Assembly: GCA_035606695.1 (NCBI GenBank)
Contig: DATNEW010000041.1
Coordinates: 62,001-126,000, forward strand
DNA length: 64,000 nucleotides
Direction: 5' to 3'
DNA from: Gemmatimonadaceae bacterium
Lineage (GTDB): Bacteria > Gemmatimonadota > Gemmatimonadetes > Gemmatimonadales > Gemmatimonadaceae
Each line of letters begins with the position of its first letter. The stretch's first letter is position 1. The notes below the pieces were generated by a model. It ran no database searches, was not told the DNA's origin, and saw only the letters and a program-made list of their open reading frames with translations. This document shows positions 25,484 through 33,735 of this stretch, piece by piece. Position numbers and translations under genes: made by a program.

Positions 25484-25870
25484 CTAAACGGTCAACACTC
25501 CGGACCACGGATACTCGCGCTCGAACGCCTGATCGAAAGCAAACACTTCGGCAAATTCTTCGCGCGTGTCGGTGGGTTGGCTCATGAGAAGCCCCAGGTC
25601 GACCAGCGTGAAGACGACATCGCCGATGTCGGCCGAGCTGCGGACGCCCCAGTGCTCGAGCACCAGGCGGGCCATGACGCCGAACCGGTCCAGCGCTAGA
25701 TCGCGGCAGGCCAGCGCGAGCTCTCGCCCATTGATGTGGCGGCGCTCGTCCAGACGCTGCTGGCAGTACTCGAGGGCGGCGAGCACGAACAGATAGGCGC
25801 GCTCGTCAAAGCGCTGCTCCCGCAGCCGGATGCGGTCCATGATGCCGTCTCGAAACGCCAGTTCCGCCAC
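25484..25870 (-). CDS. Minf_1886-family protein
   Basis: 128-aa soluble protein resembling the Minf_1886 family, known mainly from Verrucomicrobia, Planctomycetes and relatives, with no assigned function. Visible family pattern: FDERAYLFVLAALEYCQQ, HINGRELALACRDLALDRFG, RLVLEHWGVRSSADIGDVVF and LVDLGLLMSQPTDTREEF. It is transcribed towards the small zinc-ribbon gene, about 100 bases away. I recognise the family by pattern only. Confidence 0.75.
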   Translation of the reverse strand: MAELAFRDGIMDRIRLREQRFDERAYLFVLAALEYCQQRLDERRHINGRELALACRDLALDRFGVMARLVLEHWGVRSSADIGDVVFTLVDLGLLMSQPTDTREEFAEVFAFDQAFEREYPWSGVLTV

Positions 25871-26039
25871 TATCCCAGGTACCTCCGTACCTCAACAGTC
25901 CAAAGAAACGGCGAGACTCGCGGTCCCGCCGATGGAGACAAAATGACGGCTGTTCAGCGCCGCCACAACCCTTTCGGGCCACTGAATGACGCTCGAAAAG
26001 GCTGAGGCAGGCGGCGTGCCGATCCAAATGGTAGATTAT

Positions 26040-26068
26040 TTGACAACGGTTACTGCGGGTGATGCTGA
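26040..26068 (+). promoter_or_regulatory. Possible promoter upstream of the TIR-like gene
   Basis: A consensus -35 hexamer TTGACA at 26040-26045, followed 17 bases later by TGCTGA, a poor -10, within a locally AT-richer stretch (GATTATTTGACAACGG). The gene starts at 26112. Only the -35 is convincing. Confidence 0.3.
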
Positions 26069-26111
26069 TTTCTGCCCGCAACATGGTCATTCACCTTGTC
26101 CACCGAACCCG

Positions 26112-27059
26112 ATGCCGACGAAGCGCGCCTTCAAGTACGACGTAGCGATCACCGCTGCCGACTTCGACGCACTCGCGGTGGCGGAGCTCAAGCGCCGCCT
26201 CGAGCAGCGTCTGTCGAAGCCCGTGTTCGTGGCGCCGAAGACCGCTGACAAGCCGCGCACCGCAATCGCCAACGCCGCGATCAAGAAAACGATCGAGAAG
26301 GATGCGCGTGTGGTCGTCGTGCTCTTTCAGCGGCTGTGGGGCGCGTCCGAGACGAGCGGCATCGAAGCCGCGGGCGTGAAGGCGCGCATCGGCACGACGA
26401 AGAAGAAGGACGTCGTCGTCATTCCGATCGACAACGCGCCGATTCCGAGTTGGATGAAGGCGACGATTCTCAGGTCGAGCGATTCGCCGACTGGCCAGCT
26501 CGCGATCGACACGATCGTCGGGGCGGTCGTCGAGGCGGGTGGTGCGCCGAAGAAACTGACGGAATCGGCGATCGCCGCGCGTGCAGCGGACGATGAACAG
26601 CGTGCGCGCGCACGGGCGTCGTTCCTTTCGTCGCAGCGCGCGATGGCGCTCATCAACCGCGAGCTCGACTCTCTCTCGGCGACGGTGCTGAAGCTGTGCG
26701 AGGCGCCGGGTACGCTGCCCGCGGGACTCGCCGCCGAAGCGCGGCGCACCCCCGATCGCTACACGGTGCAGATCGGACCGGTGGGCTTGAGCTTTTCATG
26801 GATTCGCGGCCGCTCGAACGCCATCGCTGACGGACAACTGCTCGTCATCGAGTGGGCGGGACAGCTCGGCGACCAGAATGGCGTGGCCGACGCCAAAACC
26901 GCCATGCCCGCGTTCGAGCACGTGTTGCAGCCGCACGCCACGAGCCCGGAAGATTGGCAGTGGCGGCGCACCGACCTCGATCTGTGCTCGTACACGACGC
27001 GCGATCTCGCCGCGCAATGCGTGGCGTCGGTGGTGCGGCGGTTGCCCGCGCAGGCCTAA
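26112..27059 (+). CDS. Protein with a possible TIR/SEFIR-like N-terminal domain
   Basis: 315-aa cytoplasmic protein I cannot place firmly. Residues about 8-125 alternate strands and helices in the order expected of a TIR-like flavodoxin fold: KYDVAITAADFDALAVAELK, PVFVAPKTA, a helix (TAIANAAIKKTIEKD), RVVVVLFQRLWGASETSGIE and DVVVIPIDNAPIPSWM. The final strand followed by a short P-x-W resembles the end of TIR/SEFIR domains. The C-terminal half has a helical region and a beta-sandwich-like part (YTVQIGPVGLSFSWIRGR). No neighbour suggests a defence operon. The start at 26112 gives the shortest well-formed N-terminus; the frame is open to 25986. Confidence 0.5.
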   Translation: MPTKRAFKYDVAITAADFDALAVAELKRRLEQRLSKPVFVAPKTADKPRTAIANAAIKKTIEKDARVVVVLFQRLWGASETSGIEAAGVKARIGTTKKKDVVVIPIDNAPIPSWMKATILRSSDSPTGQLAIDTIVGAVVEAGGAPKKLTESAIAARAADDEQRARARASFLSSQRAMALINRELDSLSATVLKLCEAPGTLPAGLAAEARRTPDRYTVQIGPVGLSFSWIRGRSNAIADGQLLVIEWAGQLGDQNGVADAKTAMPAFEHVLQPHATSPEDWQWRRTDLDLCSYTTRDLAAQCVASVVRRLPAQA

Positions 27060-27062
27060 CTT

Positions 27063-27156
27063 GTCATCCTGAGCGAAGCGAAGGACCCCTTCCACGTCGG
27101 AGGAGATTTCTCCGGCGACCAAGAGGTCCCGCGGGCCTTCCGGCCCTCAGGATGAC
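27063..27156. repeat. Palindromic repeat with GTCATCC ends (copy 3)
   Basis: 94-bp element between convergent genes, starting GTCATCCTGAGCGAAGCG and ending GGCCCTCAGGATGAC. It shares both ends and the AAGGACC / GGTCC inner arms with the other copies. Located immediately after the TIR-like gene stop and 5 nt beyond the glyA stop, so it may terminate both. Confidence 0.85.
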
Positions 27157-27160
27157 ATGT

Positions 27161-28429
27161 TCAGGCGTACAGCGGAAATTTTCGCGTCAGCGCGCGAACT
27201 TCGTCGCGCACCGCGGTTTTCTCGCCGGCGTTCTCCGGATCTTTGAGCACGCGGTCGATCAAGCCCGCGATCGTGGCCATTTCCCGCTCGCCCATACCCC
27301 GCGTCGTCACCGCCGGCGTGCCGATGCGAATACCGCTCGTGACGAACGGCGACTGTGTTTCCTTCGGCACCGTGTTCTTGTTGACCGTGATCGCCGCATC
27401 GTCGAGCGCGAGCTGCGCGACCTTGCCCGTGAGGCCGCGGTTTCGCAGATCGACGAGCATGAGGTGATTGTCGGTGCCGCCCGACACGATCTGAAAGCCG
27501 CGGTCCATCAGCGCCTTCGCCAGCGCTCTCGCGTTCGCGATGACGCGCGCCGCGTAATCCTTGAACGACGGATCGAGCGCTTCCTTGAAGCACACAGCCT
27601 TCGCGGCGATGATGTGCTCGAGTGGACCGCCCTGGCTGCCGGGAAACACCGACTTGTCGATCGCCTTCGCGTGCGCGGCCGTCGATAGAATCAATCCACC
27701 GCGCGGGCCGCGCAGCGTCTTGTGCGTCGTGGACGTCACGACGTCCGCATGGGGAATGGGCGACGGATACACGCCCGCCGCGACGAGCCCCGCGAAGTGG
27801 GCCATATCCACCATGAACACCGCGCCGATCTCGCGCGCGATCTCGGCGAAGGCCGCGAAGTCCACGACGCGCGAATACGCGCTATATCCGGCGAGCACCA
27901 TGCGCGGGCGATGCTCGCGGGCCTTGGCGCGCACGTCGTCCATGTCGATCAAGCCTTCGTCGGTCACGCCGTATGACACCGCCTTGAACAGCATGCCGGA
28001 GAAATTCACCGGCGAGCCGTGCGTGAGATGTCCGCCGTTCGACAGATCCATGCCCAGGAACGTGTCGCCCGGTTTGAGGAACGCGGTCATGGCGGCGTAG
28101 TTCGCCTGCGCACCCGAATGCGGTTGCACGTTCGCATGCTCGGCGCCGAATAATTGCTTGGCGCGGTCGATCGCGAGCTGCTCGACCTGGTCGACGACCT
28201 CGCAGCCGCCGTAGTAGCGCTTCCCCGGCAGTCCTTCGGCGTACTTGTTGGTCAGCGGCGAGCCCATCGCTTCGAGCACCGCGGGCGATACGAAGTTCTC
28301 GCTCGCGATGAGCTCCAGGCCATCCTTCTGCCGGCAGATCTCTTCGTCGATCAGCTTCGCGATGTCGGGATCGCGCTCGCGCAGTGCCTTGCCGGGCGAG
28401 CAGAGCGGATGGTTCGTCCAATCAGTCAT
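27161..28429 (-). CDS. glyA: Serine hydroxymethyltransferase
   Basis: 422-aa PLP enzyme interconverting serine and glycine with tetrahydrofolate. Conserved parts: [19 protein letters not shown], the [17 protein letters not shown] stretch, [29 protein letters not shown] and the PLP lysine Lys237 in [14 protein letters not shown]. Full length, with usual N- and C-termini. Last gene of the long minus-strand operon, 20 nt after rpiB, and followed by a palindromic repeat. Confidence 0.97.
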   Translation of the reverse strand: MTDWTNHPLCSPGKALRERDPDIAKLIDEEICRQKDGLELIASENFVSPAVLEAMGSPLTNKYAEGLPGKRYYGGCEVVDQVEQLAIDRAKQLFGAEHANVQPHSGAQANYAAMTAFLKPGDTFLGMDLSNGGHLTHGSPVNFSGMLFKAVSYGVTDEGLIDMDDVRAKAREHRPRMVLAGYSAYSRVVDFAAFAEIAREIGAVFMVDMAHFAGLVAAGVYPSPIPHADVVTSTTHKTLRGPRGGLILSTAAHAKAIDKSVFPGSQGGPLEHIIAAKAVCFKEALDPSFKDYAARVIANARALAKALMDRGFQIVSGGTDNHLMLVDLRNRGLTGKVAQLALDDAAITVNKNTVPKETQSPFVTSGIRIGTPAVTTRGMGEREMATIAGLIDRVLKDPENAGEKTAVRDEVRALTRKFPLYA

Positions 28430-28449
28430 GTGTCATCCCTGAATCGTTT

Positions 28450-28887
28450 TCAAGTTTTCTCAATCTTCTCGACGCGCCGAGCATGTCTGCCGCCTTCGAA
28501 CGGCGTTTCGAGCCACGTTTTCAGAATGGCGACGGCCTTGTCGTCATCCACGAAGCGCGCCGGCAGCACGAGCACGTTCGCATCATTGTGCTCGCGCGCC
28601 AGCTTCGCGATTTCAGGCTCCCACGCGACCGCCGCGCGAACGTGCGGATACCGATTGGCCGTGTAGCTCATGCCAAGTCCCGTGCCGCACATCAAGACGC
28701 CGCGCTTGACCTTCCCTTCACTCACCTGCTGCGCCAGCGGATGCGCGAAGTCGGCGTAGTCCGACGACTGCGGGCTGGCGGTGCCGAGATCGTCCACGTC
28801 GAATCCGAGCTCGGCGAGCTTGCGCTCGAGCTTCTCCTTCAATGCGAAGCCGGCGTGATCGCTGGCGATGAGGATGCGTTCTTTCAT
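28450..28887 (-). CDS. rpiB: Ribose-5-phosphate isomerase B
   Basis: 145-aa sugar isomerase of the RpiB/LacAB family linking ribose-5-phosphate and ribulose-5-phosphate. Seen: SDHAGFALKEKL near the N-terminus (Asp10, His11), the FAHPLAQQV region, MCGTGLGMSYTANRYP with catalytic Cys67, and EHNDANVLVLPARF. The start ATG at 28885-28887 is itself the end of an octamer repeat array, and the ten bases before it are CATACGCCC-rich with no Shine-Dalgarno sequence. Coupled in an operon with glyA. Confidence 0.95.
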   Translation of the reverse strand: MKERILIASDHAGFALKEKLERKLAELGFDVDDLGTASPQSSDYADFAHPLAQQVSEGKVKRGVLMCGTGLGMSYTANRYPHVRAAVAWEPEIAKLAREHNDANVLVLPARFVDDDKAVAILKTWLETPFEGGRHARRVEKIEKT

Positions 28888-28971
28888 GGGCGTATGGGCG
28901 TATGGGGGCGTATGGGCGTATGGGCGTGAGGATTGTCATACGCCCATTCGCCCATGCGCCCACGCGCCTAT
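28886..28971. repeat. Paired inverted octamer arrays (GGGCGTAT), element A
   Basis: Left arm 28886-28929 holds five units of the ATGGGCGT type, one with an extra GG; right arm 28937-28971 holds about four units of the complement, CGCCCATN, with the core ATTGTCATAC between. The left end supplies the rpiB start codon, and the right end overlaps the stop codon of the leucine dehydrogenase gene. The whole element can fold into a long hairpin. Confidence 0.9.
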
Positions 28972-30038
28972 TTATTCGGCCACTGCGGCCACGTCCGCAC
29001 CATCGAGCCCACCGCCTGAATGCGCTGTTCGGCGAGACGGTCCGCGGCGAGATACGTCGGAATCTTGTCGTTCTTCGCGATGGCGAAGACCTTGAGAATC
29101 GTATCGTAGATCTCGTCGGCCTTGCGGAACGCGCGAGCCGACGTCCAGCCCGCGAGCTCGCTGTAGACGTTGATCACCCCGCCCGCGTTCGCGACGTAAT
29201 CCGGCGCGTACATGATCTTGCGGTGCTCGAGCTCGTCGCCATGACGCTCCTCGAGCAGCTGATTGTTCGCTGCCCCCGCGACGATCTCGACCCTGAGCTG
29301 CGGGATCGTCTTGTCGTTGATGATCGCACCCAGCGCGCACGGCGCGAAGATGTCGGCCTGCGCGCCGTAGATCTCGTCGGCGGTCACCGCGCGCGCGCCG
29401 AACTCGCTGACGACGCGCTTCACGCGCTCGGCGTCGATATCGGTCACGATGAGTTTCGCGCCCGCCTCGTGCAATTCCTTCGCGAGATAATAGCCGACGT
29501 GGCCACACCCCTGAACGGCGATGACCTTGTTGGTCAGATCGTCGGAGCCCCAGCGCTCCTTGGCCGATGCTTGAATGGCGCGAAAGACGCCGTGCGCGGT
29601 GACCGGCGACGGGTCGCCGGAACGACCGGCGAGACCGCTGACGTAATCGGTCTCCATGTGGACGTAGTCCATGTCCGCGGTGCTCGTGCCAACGTCTTCC
29701 GCGGTGATGTAGCGGCCACCCAGACTTTCGACGAACCGGCCGTGCGCGCGGAAGATCATCTCACGATCGGCGGTCTTGTTGTCGCCGATGATGACCGACT
29801 TGCCGCCGCCGAGGTTCAAGCCCGCGACCGCGTTCTTGTAGGTCATGCCGCGCGCCAACCGCAGCGCATCGACGATGGCGTCTTCGTCCGTGGCGTAACT
29901 CCAGAAGCGCGTGCCGCCGAGTGCGGGCCCAAGGACAGTGCTGTGCACGGCAACGATGCCGCGATATCCGGACGCCGAATCCTGGCAGAGCACGAGCTGC
30001 TCGTGGCCCATGTCGGCGATGGTGTCGAAAAGCTTCAT
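28968..30038 (-). CDS. Leucine dehydrogenase (Glu/Leu/Phe/Val dehydrogenase family)
   Basis: 356-aa NAD-dependent enzyme that oxidatively deaminates branched-chain amino acids. The catalytic lysines fall at the usual positions, Lys68 and Lys80, in [20 protein letters not shown]. The NAD-binding Rossmann motif is [18 protein letters not shown], near residue 175, and AGAANNQL and [13 protein letters not shown] are the typical later motifs. The length fits leucine/valine dehydrogenases. It lies in the acyl-CoA operon, where it would feed branched-chain oxo-acids into degradation. Octamer repeat elements flank it on both sides. Confidence 0.93.
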   Translation of the reverse strand: MKLFDTIADMGHEQLVLCQDSASGYRGIVAVHSTVLGPALGGTRFWSYATDEDAIVDALRLARGMTYKNAVAGLNLGGGKSVIIGDNKTADREMIFRAHGRFVESLGGRYITAEDVGTSTADMDYVHMETDYVSGLAGRSGDPSPVTAHGVFRAIQASAKERWGSDDLTNKVIAVQGCGHVGYYLAKELHEAGAKLIVTDIDAERVKRVVSEFGARAVTADEIYGAQADIFAPCALGAIINDKTIPQLRVEIVAGAANNQLLEERHGDELEHRKIMYAPDYVANAGGVINVYSELAGWTSARAFRKADEIYDTILKVFAIAKNDKIPTYLAADRLAEQRIQAVGSMVRTWPQWPNK

Positions 30039-30059
30039 GGTTAGGGATAGATGATTGTT

Positions 30060-30183
30060 ATGGGCGTGTGGGCGTGTGGGCGTATGGGCGTGTGGGCGTG
30101 TGGGCGTGTGGGCGGCGCGCAGTTAGCGATTGTCATACCCCCATACGCCCATACACCCATGCGCCCATACGCCCATACGCCCG
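30060..30183. repeat. Paired inverted octamer arrays (GGGCGTGT/GGGCGTAT), element B
   Basis: Left arm 30060-30114 contains seven ATGGGCGT/GTGGGCGT units; after a spacer ending GATTGTCATAC, the right arm (about 30137-30183) contains about six CCATACGC-type units. It occupies almost the whole gap between the acyl-CoA dehydrogenase and leucine dehydrogenase genes. Same core word, ATTGTCATAC, as element A. Confidence 0.9.
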
Positions 30184-31344
30184 TCATTTCGAATACAGCT
30201 CGCGTGCAATCACAATACGTTGAATCTCCGAAGTCCCCTCGTAGATCTCCGTGACCTTGGCGTCGCGGAACAGCCGTTCCACCGGATAGTCCTTGACGTA
30301 GCCATAGCCGCCGAAGATCTGAATGGCCTGTGTCGTCACCCACATCGCGGTTTCGCTCGCGAGGAGCTTGGCCATCGCACTGTACTGCGTCATGTGCTCG
30401 CCGCGATCCTTCGCGCGCGCCGCCATGTGGAGCAACGCGCGCGCCGCGGCCACGCGCGTCGACATGTCGGCGAGCTTGAATTGTATGGCTTGAAATTCCT
30501 TGATCGGCTTGCCGAACTGCTTGCGCTCCGCCGCATACTTCGCGGCGTGTTCGAGCGCCGCCTCGGCGATGCCGATCGACTGCGCGGCGATGCCGAGTCG
30601 CCCGTTATCGAGCGACTGCATGGCGTAGATGAACCCGCTGCCCACCTGGCCGAGCAGGCGGTCGCCGGGCACGCGCATGTCCGAGAAGTGCAGCTGCACC
30701 GTCGGCGAGGCGCGCAACCCCATCTTGTCTTCCTTCTTGCCCACGCTGAAGCCCGCGAGCTCCGGCGTGACGATGAATGCGCTGATGCCGCGCGCGCCGC
30801 GCCGGTCTTCGGGATTGTCGGTGCGCGCCATGACGATGATGACGTCGCCCTTCGTGCCGCTCGACACCCACGCTTTCGTGCCGTTCAGGATCCAGTCGCC
30901 GCCGTCGCGCACCGCCTGCGTACGCAGCGACGCCGCATCCGATCCCGCCTCGGGCTCGGACAGCGCGAACGCGCCGAGCATCTCGCCGCGCGCCAGGGGT
31001 TTTAGAAAACGCTCTTTCTGATTCTCTGATCCCCACCGCAGGATCATCTGCGTCGGCAGCGAGTTGTGCACGCTCACCAGCACGGCCACCGACGCGTCGA
31101 CCGTCGCGATCTCCTCGAGCGCCACGAGATACGTCAGCGTGTCGAGACCAAGCCCGTCGTACTGCTCCGGGATCATCATGCCGAGGAAGCCGAGCGCGCC
31201 CAGCTTCTCGACGATGGACGGCTCGAAGTGCTGGTCGCGGTCCCACGCCTCGGTGTACGGCGCGATCTCACGCTGCGCGAACTCGCGCGCCGTCTTCTGA
31301 ATTTCGCGCTGCTCTTCGGTGAGAGGGGTGAGAGCCCAAGCCAT
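30184..31344 (-). CDS. Acyl-CoA dehydrogenase
   Basis: 386-aa FAD enzyme introducing a double bond in acyl-CoA. Seen: the N-terminal helical domain, AFALSEPEAGSDAASLRT (substrate/FAD loop), WVSSGTKGDVIIVMART, ERKQFGKPIKEFQAIQFKLADM, QIFGGYGYVKDYPVER, and the catalytic Glu369 in YEGTSEIQR. The catalytic position near the C-terminus is that of short-chain/butyryl-CoA type enzymes. In the operon with thiolase and hydroxyacyl-CoA dehydrogenase, it fits butanoate or branched-chain acyl-CoA metabolism; an enoyl-CoA hydratase is absent from the window. Confidence 0.96.
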   Translation of the reverse strand: MAWALTPLTEEQREIQKTAREFAQREIAPYTEAWDRDQHFEPSIVEKLGALGFLGMMIPEQYDGLGLDTLTYLVALEEIATVDASVAVLVSVHNSLPTQMILRWGSENQKERFLKPLARGEMLGAFALSEPEAGSDAASLRTQAVRDGGDWILNGTKAWVSSGTKGDVIIVMARTDNPEDRRGARGISAFIVTPELAGFSVGKKEDKMGLRASPTVQLHFSDMRVPGDRLLGQVGSGFIYAMQSLDNGRLGIAAQSIGIAEAALEHAAKYAAERKQFGKPIKEFQAIQFKLADMSTRVAAARALLHMAARAKDRGEHMTQYSAMAKLLASETAMWVTTQAIQIFGGYGYVKDYPVERLFRDAKVTEIYEGTSEIQRIVIARELYSK

Positions 31345-31379
31345 CAGCGATGGGCGTTGGGCGATGGACGACGGGCGCT
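31345..31379. repeat. Octamer repeat upstream of the acyl-CoA dehydrogenase start
   Basis: Plus-strand GATGGGCGTTGGGCGATGGACG followed by ACGGGCGC: about four degenerate GGGCGNNN octamers. On the coding strand this is a C-rich run (CGCCCAACGCCCATCGC) ending 4 bases before the ATG, with no Shine-Dalgarno sequence. Confidence 0.75.
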
Positions 31380-31392
31380 GCGGCGATTCAGC

Positions 31393-32238
31393 CTAGTAGG
31401 CATAGAAGCCTCGTTTCGTCTTTCGGCCAAACCACCCAGCGGCGACATACTTCCGCAACAGCGGACAGGGGCGGTACTTCGGATCGCCCAGCCCATCGTG
31501 CAGGACCTCGAGAATCGCCAGGCACGTGTCCAGGCCGATCAAATCGGCGAGCGCCAACGGACCCATCGGATGATTCATTCCGAGCTTCATCACCGTGTCG
31601 ATCGCGTCCGGTGTGCCCACGCCTTCCATCAGGCAGTAGATCGCCTCGTTGATCATCGGCATCAGAATTCGATTCGCGACGAAGCCCGGATAGTCCTGCA
31701 CCTCGACCGGCGTCTTGCCGACCGCCTTGCTCAGCGCGAGCACGCGCTGCGTCGTCTCGTCGGACGTCGCGAGGCCGCGAATCACCTCGACCAGCTGCAT
31801 GACCGGCACCGGATTCATGAAGTGCATGCCGATCACGTGATCCGGCCGCTTCGTGCGCGCCGCGATCTCCGTGATCGAGATGGAGCTGGTGTTCGTCGCG
31901 AGAATCGCGTCGCCGCCGGCGACGCGATCGAGCTCCCCGAAGATCTTGAACTTGAGATCTCGATTTTCAGTCGCGGCTTCGACGATGAGCGTCGCATCGG
32001 CCGCCGCGTCGACCGACTGCGCCGTCCGCACTCGGCCCAGGATCGCGTCTTTGTCCGCCGCCTGGAGCGTGCCCTTCTTGATCTGCCTGTCGAGGTTGCC
32101 GGCGATCGTTCCGCGCCCGCGCTCCAGCGCGTCGGCAGACACATCGATCATCGTCACGTCGAACCCGTTCTGCGCGAAGACGTGGGCGATGCCATTGCCC
32201 ATCTGTCCCGCGCCAATCACGGCCACACGTTCGGCCAT
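31393..32238 (-). CDS. 3-hydroxybutyryl-CoA dehydrogenase
   Basis: 281-aa NAD-dependent 3-hydroxyacyl-CoA dehydrogenase of the bacterial Hbd type. The nucleotide motif is VIGAGQMGNGIAHVFAQNG at the N-terminus. The catalytic dyad region is RPDHVIGMHFMNPVPVM (His in MHF), with NTSSISITEIA and SKAVGKTPVEVQDYPGFV. Length and domain order (Rossmann then helical dimerisation domain) are complete. The ATG follows the CPBP gene stop by 3 nt, and GGAG near the end of that gene serves as its ribosome site. Confidence 0.94.
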   Translation of the reverse strand: MAERVAVIGAGQMGNGIAHVFAQNGFDVTMIDVSADALERGRGTIAGNLDRQIKKGTLQAADKDAILGRVRTAQSVDAAADATLIVEAATENRDLKFKIFGELDRVAGGDAILATNTSSISITEIAARTKRPDHVIGMHFMNPVPVMQLVEVIRGLATSDETTQRVLALSKAVGKTPVEVQDYPGFVANRILMPMINEAIYCLMEGVGTPDAIDTVMKLGMNHPMGPLALADLIGLDTCLAILEVLHDGLGDPKYRPCPLLRKYVAAGWFGRKTKRGFYAY

Positions 32239-32241
32239 CCG

Positions 32242-33165
32242 TCAATTCTCCTGAGATGCTTCAGATACGAGAGATGCTTGCGATGCTCGAGATGCTGTAG
32301 GCGTCGCGTCAAACCGCCGCCGCGCCGCGAACATGAACGCCATTCCCGCCACCATGCCGAGCGCCGCCGGAACGCCGCCTTCAGGCCCCCATGGCCCGCC
32401 CGTCGCCCAATCCGGACCCGAATCAACATAACGGTAGATGGGCGATTCCATGCGGATGCCGCTCACGGCGGTATGAAAGAGCACGGCCATCGTCCAGTTC
32501 CAGGCGAAATGCGCCATCCACGCGGCGTACAAGCTTCGCGTCGCATAGAGCACCGCGGCGAGAAAAAATCCGGCCAGCGTGACGAGCCCGAGCGATCCCG
32601 CCGTCGCATCGGGATTCGCGAAGTGCAGCAGCCCGAACGCAAGGCTCGTCGCCACGATCGCGGCGGTCCATCCCCAGCTCTCGCGCAGCACGGAAAGGAT
32701 GTACCCGCGCGTGAGCAGTTCCTCGAGCAGCGCAGCAGGCAGCAGCGTCAGCGTCACGCGAAGCGCCGCCGGCGTCCACGAGCCCGGCGGCGAACCGACG
32801 TTGCGCATCCAGTGCGCAACCAGCAACAGCGCCACGGGCAGACCAATCGCGAACGCGCCGACGGCGAACCCGTACGCGAGCGCCGAGGGGCGTGCCGCCG
32901 AGCGATCGAGCCACACTTCACGCCACGTGCGCTTGTCGATCTGCCGAACGCAGATCGCCGTCGCGCCGAGCGCCGCGATCGCGATCACCCACGAGCTGGT
33001 ATCGACGCCCGCCAGCCCCACGCGAGCGAACGACCACTCGAAGATCGGGCCGACAAGGCTCTGCACCACCACCACGCCGACAAACGTGATGGCGATGAAC
33101 GCGACAATCCGCCAGGGCGCATGGAGCTGGCCGCCCGGGCCGTACAGGAATCGCCGCGCGTTCAA
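32242..33165 (-). CDS. CPBP-family intramembrane glutamic endopeptidase (Abi)
   Basis: 307-aa membrane protein with about seven to eight helices. The CPBP/Abi motifs are present: LLEELLTRGYI with Glu148, Glu149 and Arg153, then FGLLHFANP (His181) and AWMAHFAWNWTM. Members cleave membrane-embedded proteins or act in bacteriocin immunity; the substrate here is unknown. The start is a TTG (33163-33165) overlapping the bioY stop as TTGA. The C-terminal tail after residue 280 is hydrophilic, with repeated SRASQASLVSEAS-like residues. Sits oddly within an acyl-CoA operon. Confidence 0.85.
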   Translation of the reverse strand: MNARRFLYGPGGQLHAPWRIVAFIAITFVGVVVVQSLVGPIFEWSFARVGLAGVDTSSWVIAIAALGATAICVRQIDKRTWREVWLDRSAARPSALAYGFAVGAFAIGLPVALLLVAHWMRNVGSPPGSWTPAALRVTLTLLPAALLEELLTRGYILSVLRESWGWTAAIVATSLAFGLLHFANPDATAGSLGLVTLAGFFLAAVLYATRSLYAAWMAHFAWNWTMAVLFHTAVSGIRMESPIYRYVDSGPDWATGGPWGPEGGVPAALGMVAGMAFMFAARRRFDATPTASRASQASLVSEASQEN

Positions 33166-33725
33166 TCCCGGCGGCGAACGATGGCGGCGGCGACCAACGC
33201 TTTCACGACGTCGAGCGCCGCGAACGGCGTGACGCCGAGTTGAATCGCGCGCGTCACGCTCGCGTCGAGCAGCGACAGTACCGCGATGCCGCCCACGTAG
33301 ATCACGGCGATGCCCGCAACGCCGGCGAGCCAGCGGCCGCGCAAGGTCGCCGTGCGCCGTGCGAGCGCGCCCGCGACGTACGCGGCGACGGGATACGCGA
33401 GCAGGTAGCCCCCCGTCGGTCCCATGAAGCGCGCGATGCCCGGCGCTCCCAACGGCGTGAACACCGGCAGTCCGGCCGCGCCGGCAGCGAGGTACAGCAT
33501 CATGCTCGCGGCACCGACGCTCGGTCCGAGCATCATGCCGGCGAGAATGACGAGCATCGGCTGCAACGTGATCGGCACCGGGGTCCCCGGCAGCGGGAGG
33601 GCGATCTGCGACGCCGCGGCGACGGCGGCGGCAAACAACACCGCGCCGAACACGCGATCCGACGCGAAGACGCGGCGCGCGTTTTCGCGCCTGGAAACGA
33701 GTGTCGTCGACATGTCAGTCGACAT
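33162..33725 (-). CDS. bioY: Biotin transporter substrate-binding subunit BioY
   Basis: 187-aa S-component of an ECF-type biotin importer. It has about six membrane helices and the BioY pattern: ASQIALPLPGTPVPITLQPM near the N-terminus, ILAGMMLGPSVGAASMMLYL, FTPLGAPGIARFMGPTGGYLLAYP and the C-terminal GVTPFAALDVVKALVAA. The ATG at 33723-33725 follows the thiolase stop by one base (TGACATG) and is the first of two ATGs within a 12-bp tandem repeat. The ECF energising subunits are not in the window. Biotin may serve acyl-CoA carboxylases. Confidence 0.93.
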   Translation of the reverse strand: MSTDMSTTLVSRRENARRVFASDRVFGAVLFAAAVAAASQIALPLPGTPVPITLQPMLVILAGMMLGPSVGAASMMLYLAAGAAGLPVFTPLGAPGIARFMGPTGGYLLAYPVAAYVAGALARRTATLRGRWLAGVAGIAVIYVGGIAVLSLLDASVTRAIQLGVTPFAALDVVKALVAAAIVRRRD

Positions 33726-33735
33726 GTCAGTCGAC
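33709..33735. repeat. 12-bp tandem repeat at the thiolase/bioY junction
   Basis: Two exact copies of GACATGTCAGTC plus a partial third. On the minus strand each copy holds TGACATG, so both the thiolase stop with the bioY start and a second in-frame ATG are generated; the bioY product starts MSTDMSTT. A duplication here kept the reading frame. Confidence 0.85.

Noticed and set aside
28886..30183. CRISPR-like appearance of the octamer arrays
   Set aside because: Units are 8 bp and contiguous, without unique spacers of 30 or so bases, and no cas genes are near.
31066..33243. 725-codon plus-strand frame across the acyl-CoA operon
   Set aside because: Runs antisense to four recognised genes (acyl-CoA dehydrogenase, hydroxyacyl-CoA dehydrogenase, CPBP protease, bioY); very Arg/His-rich composition, no domain.
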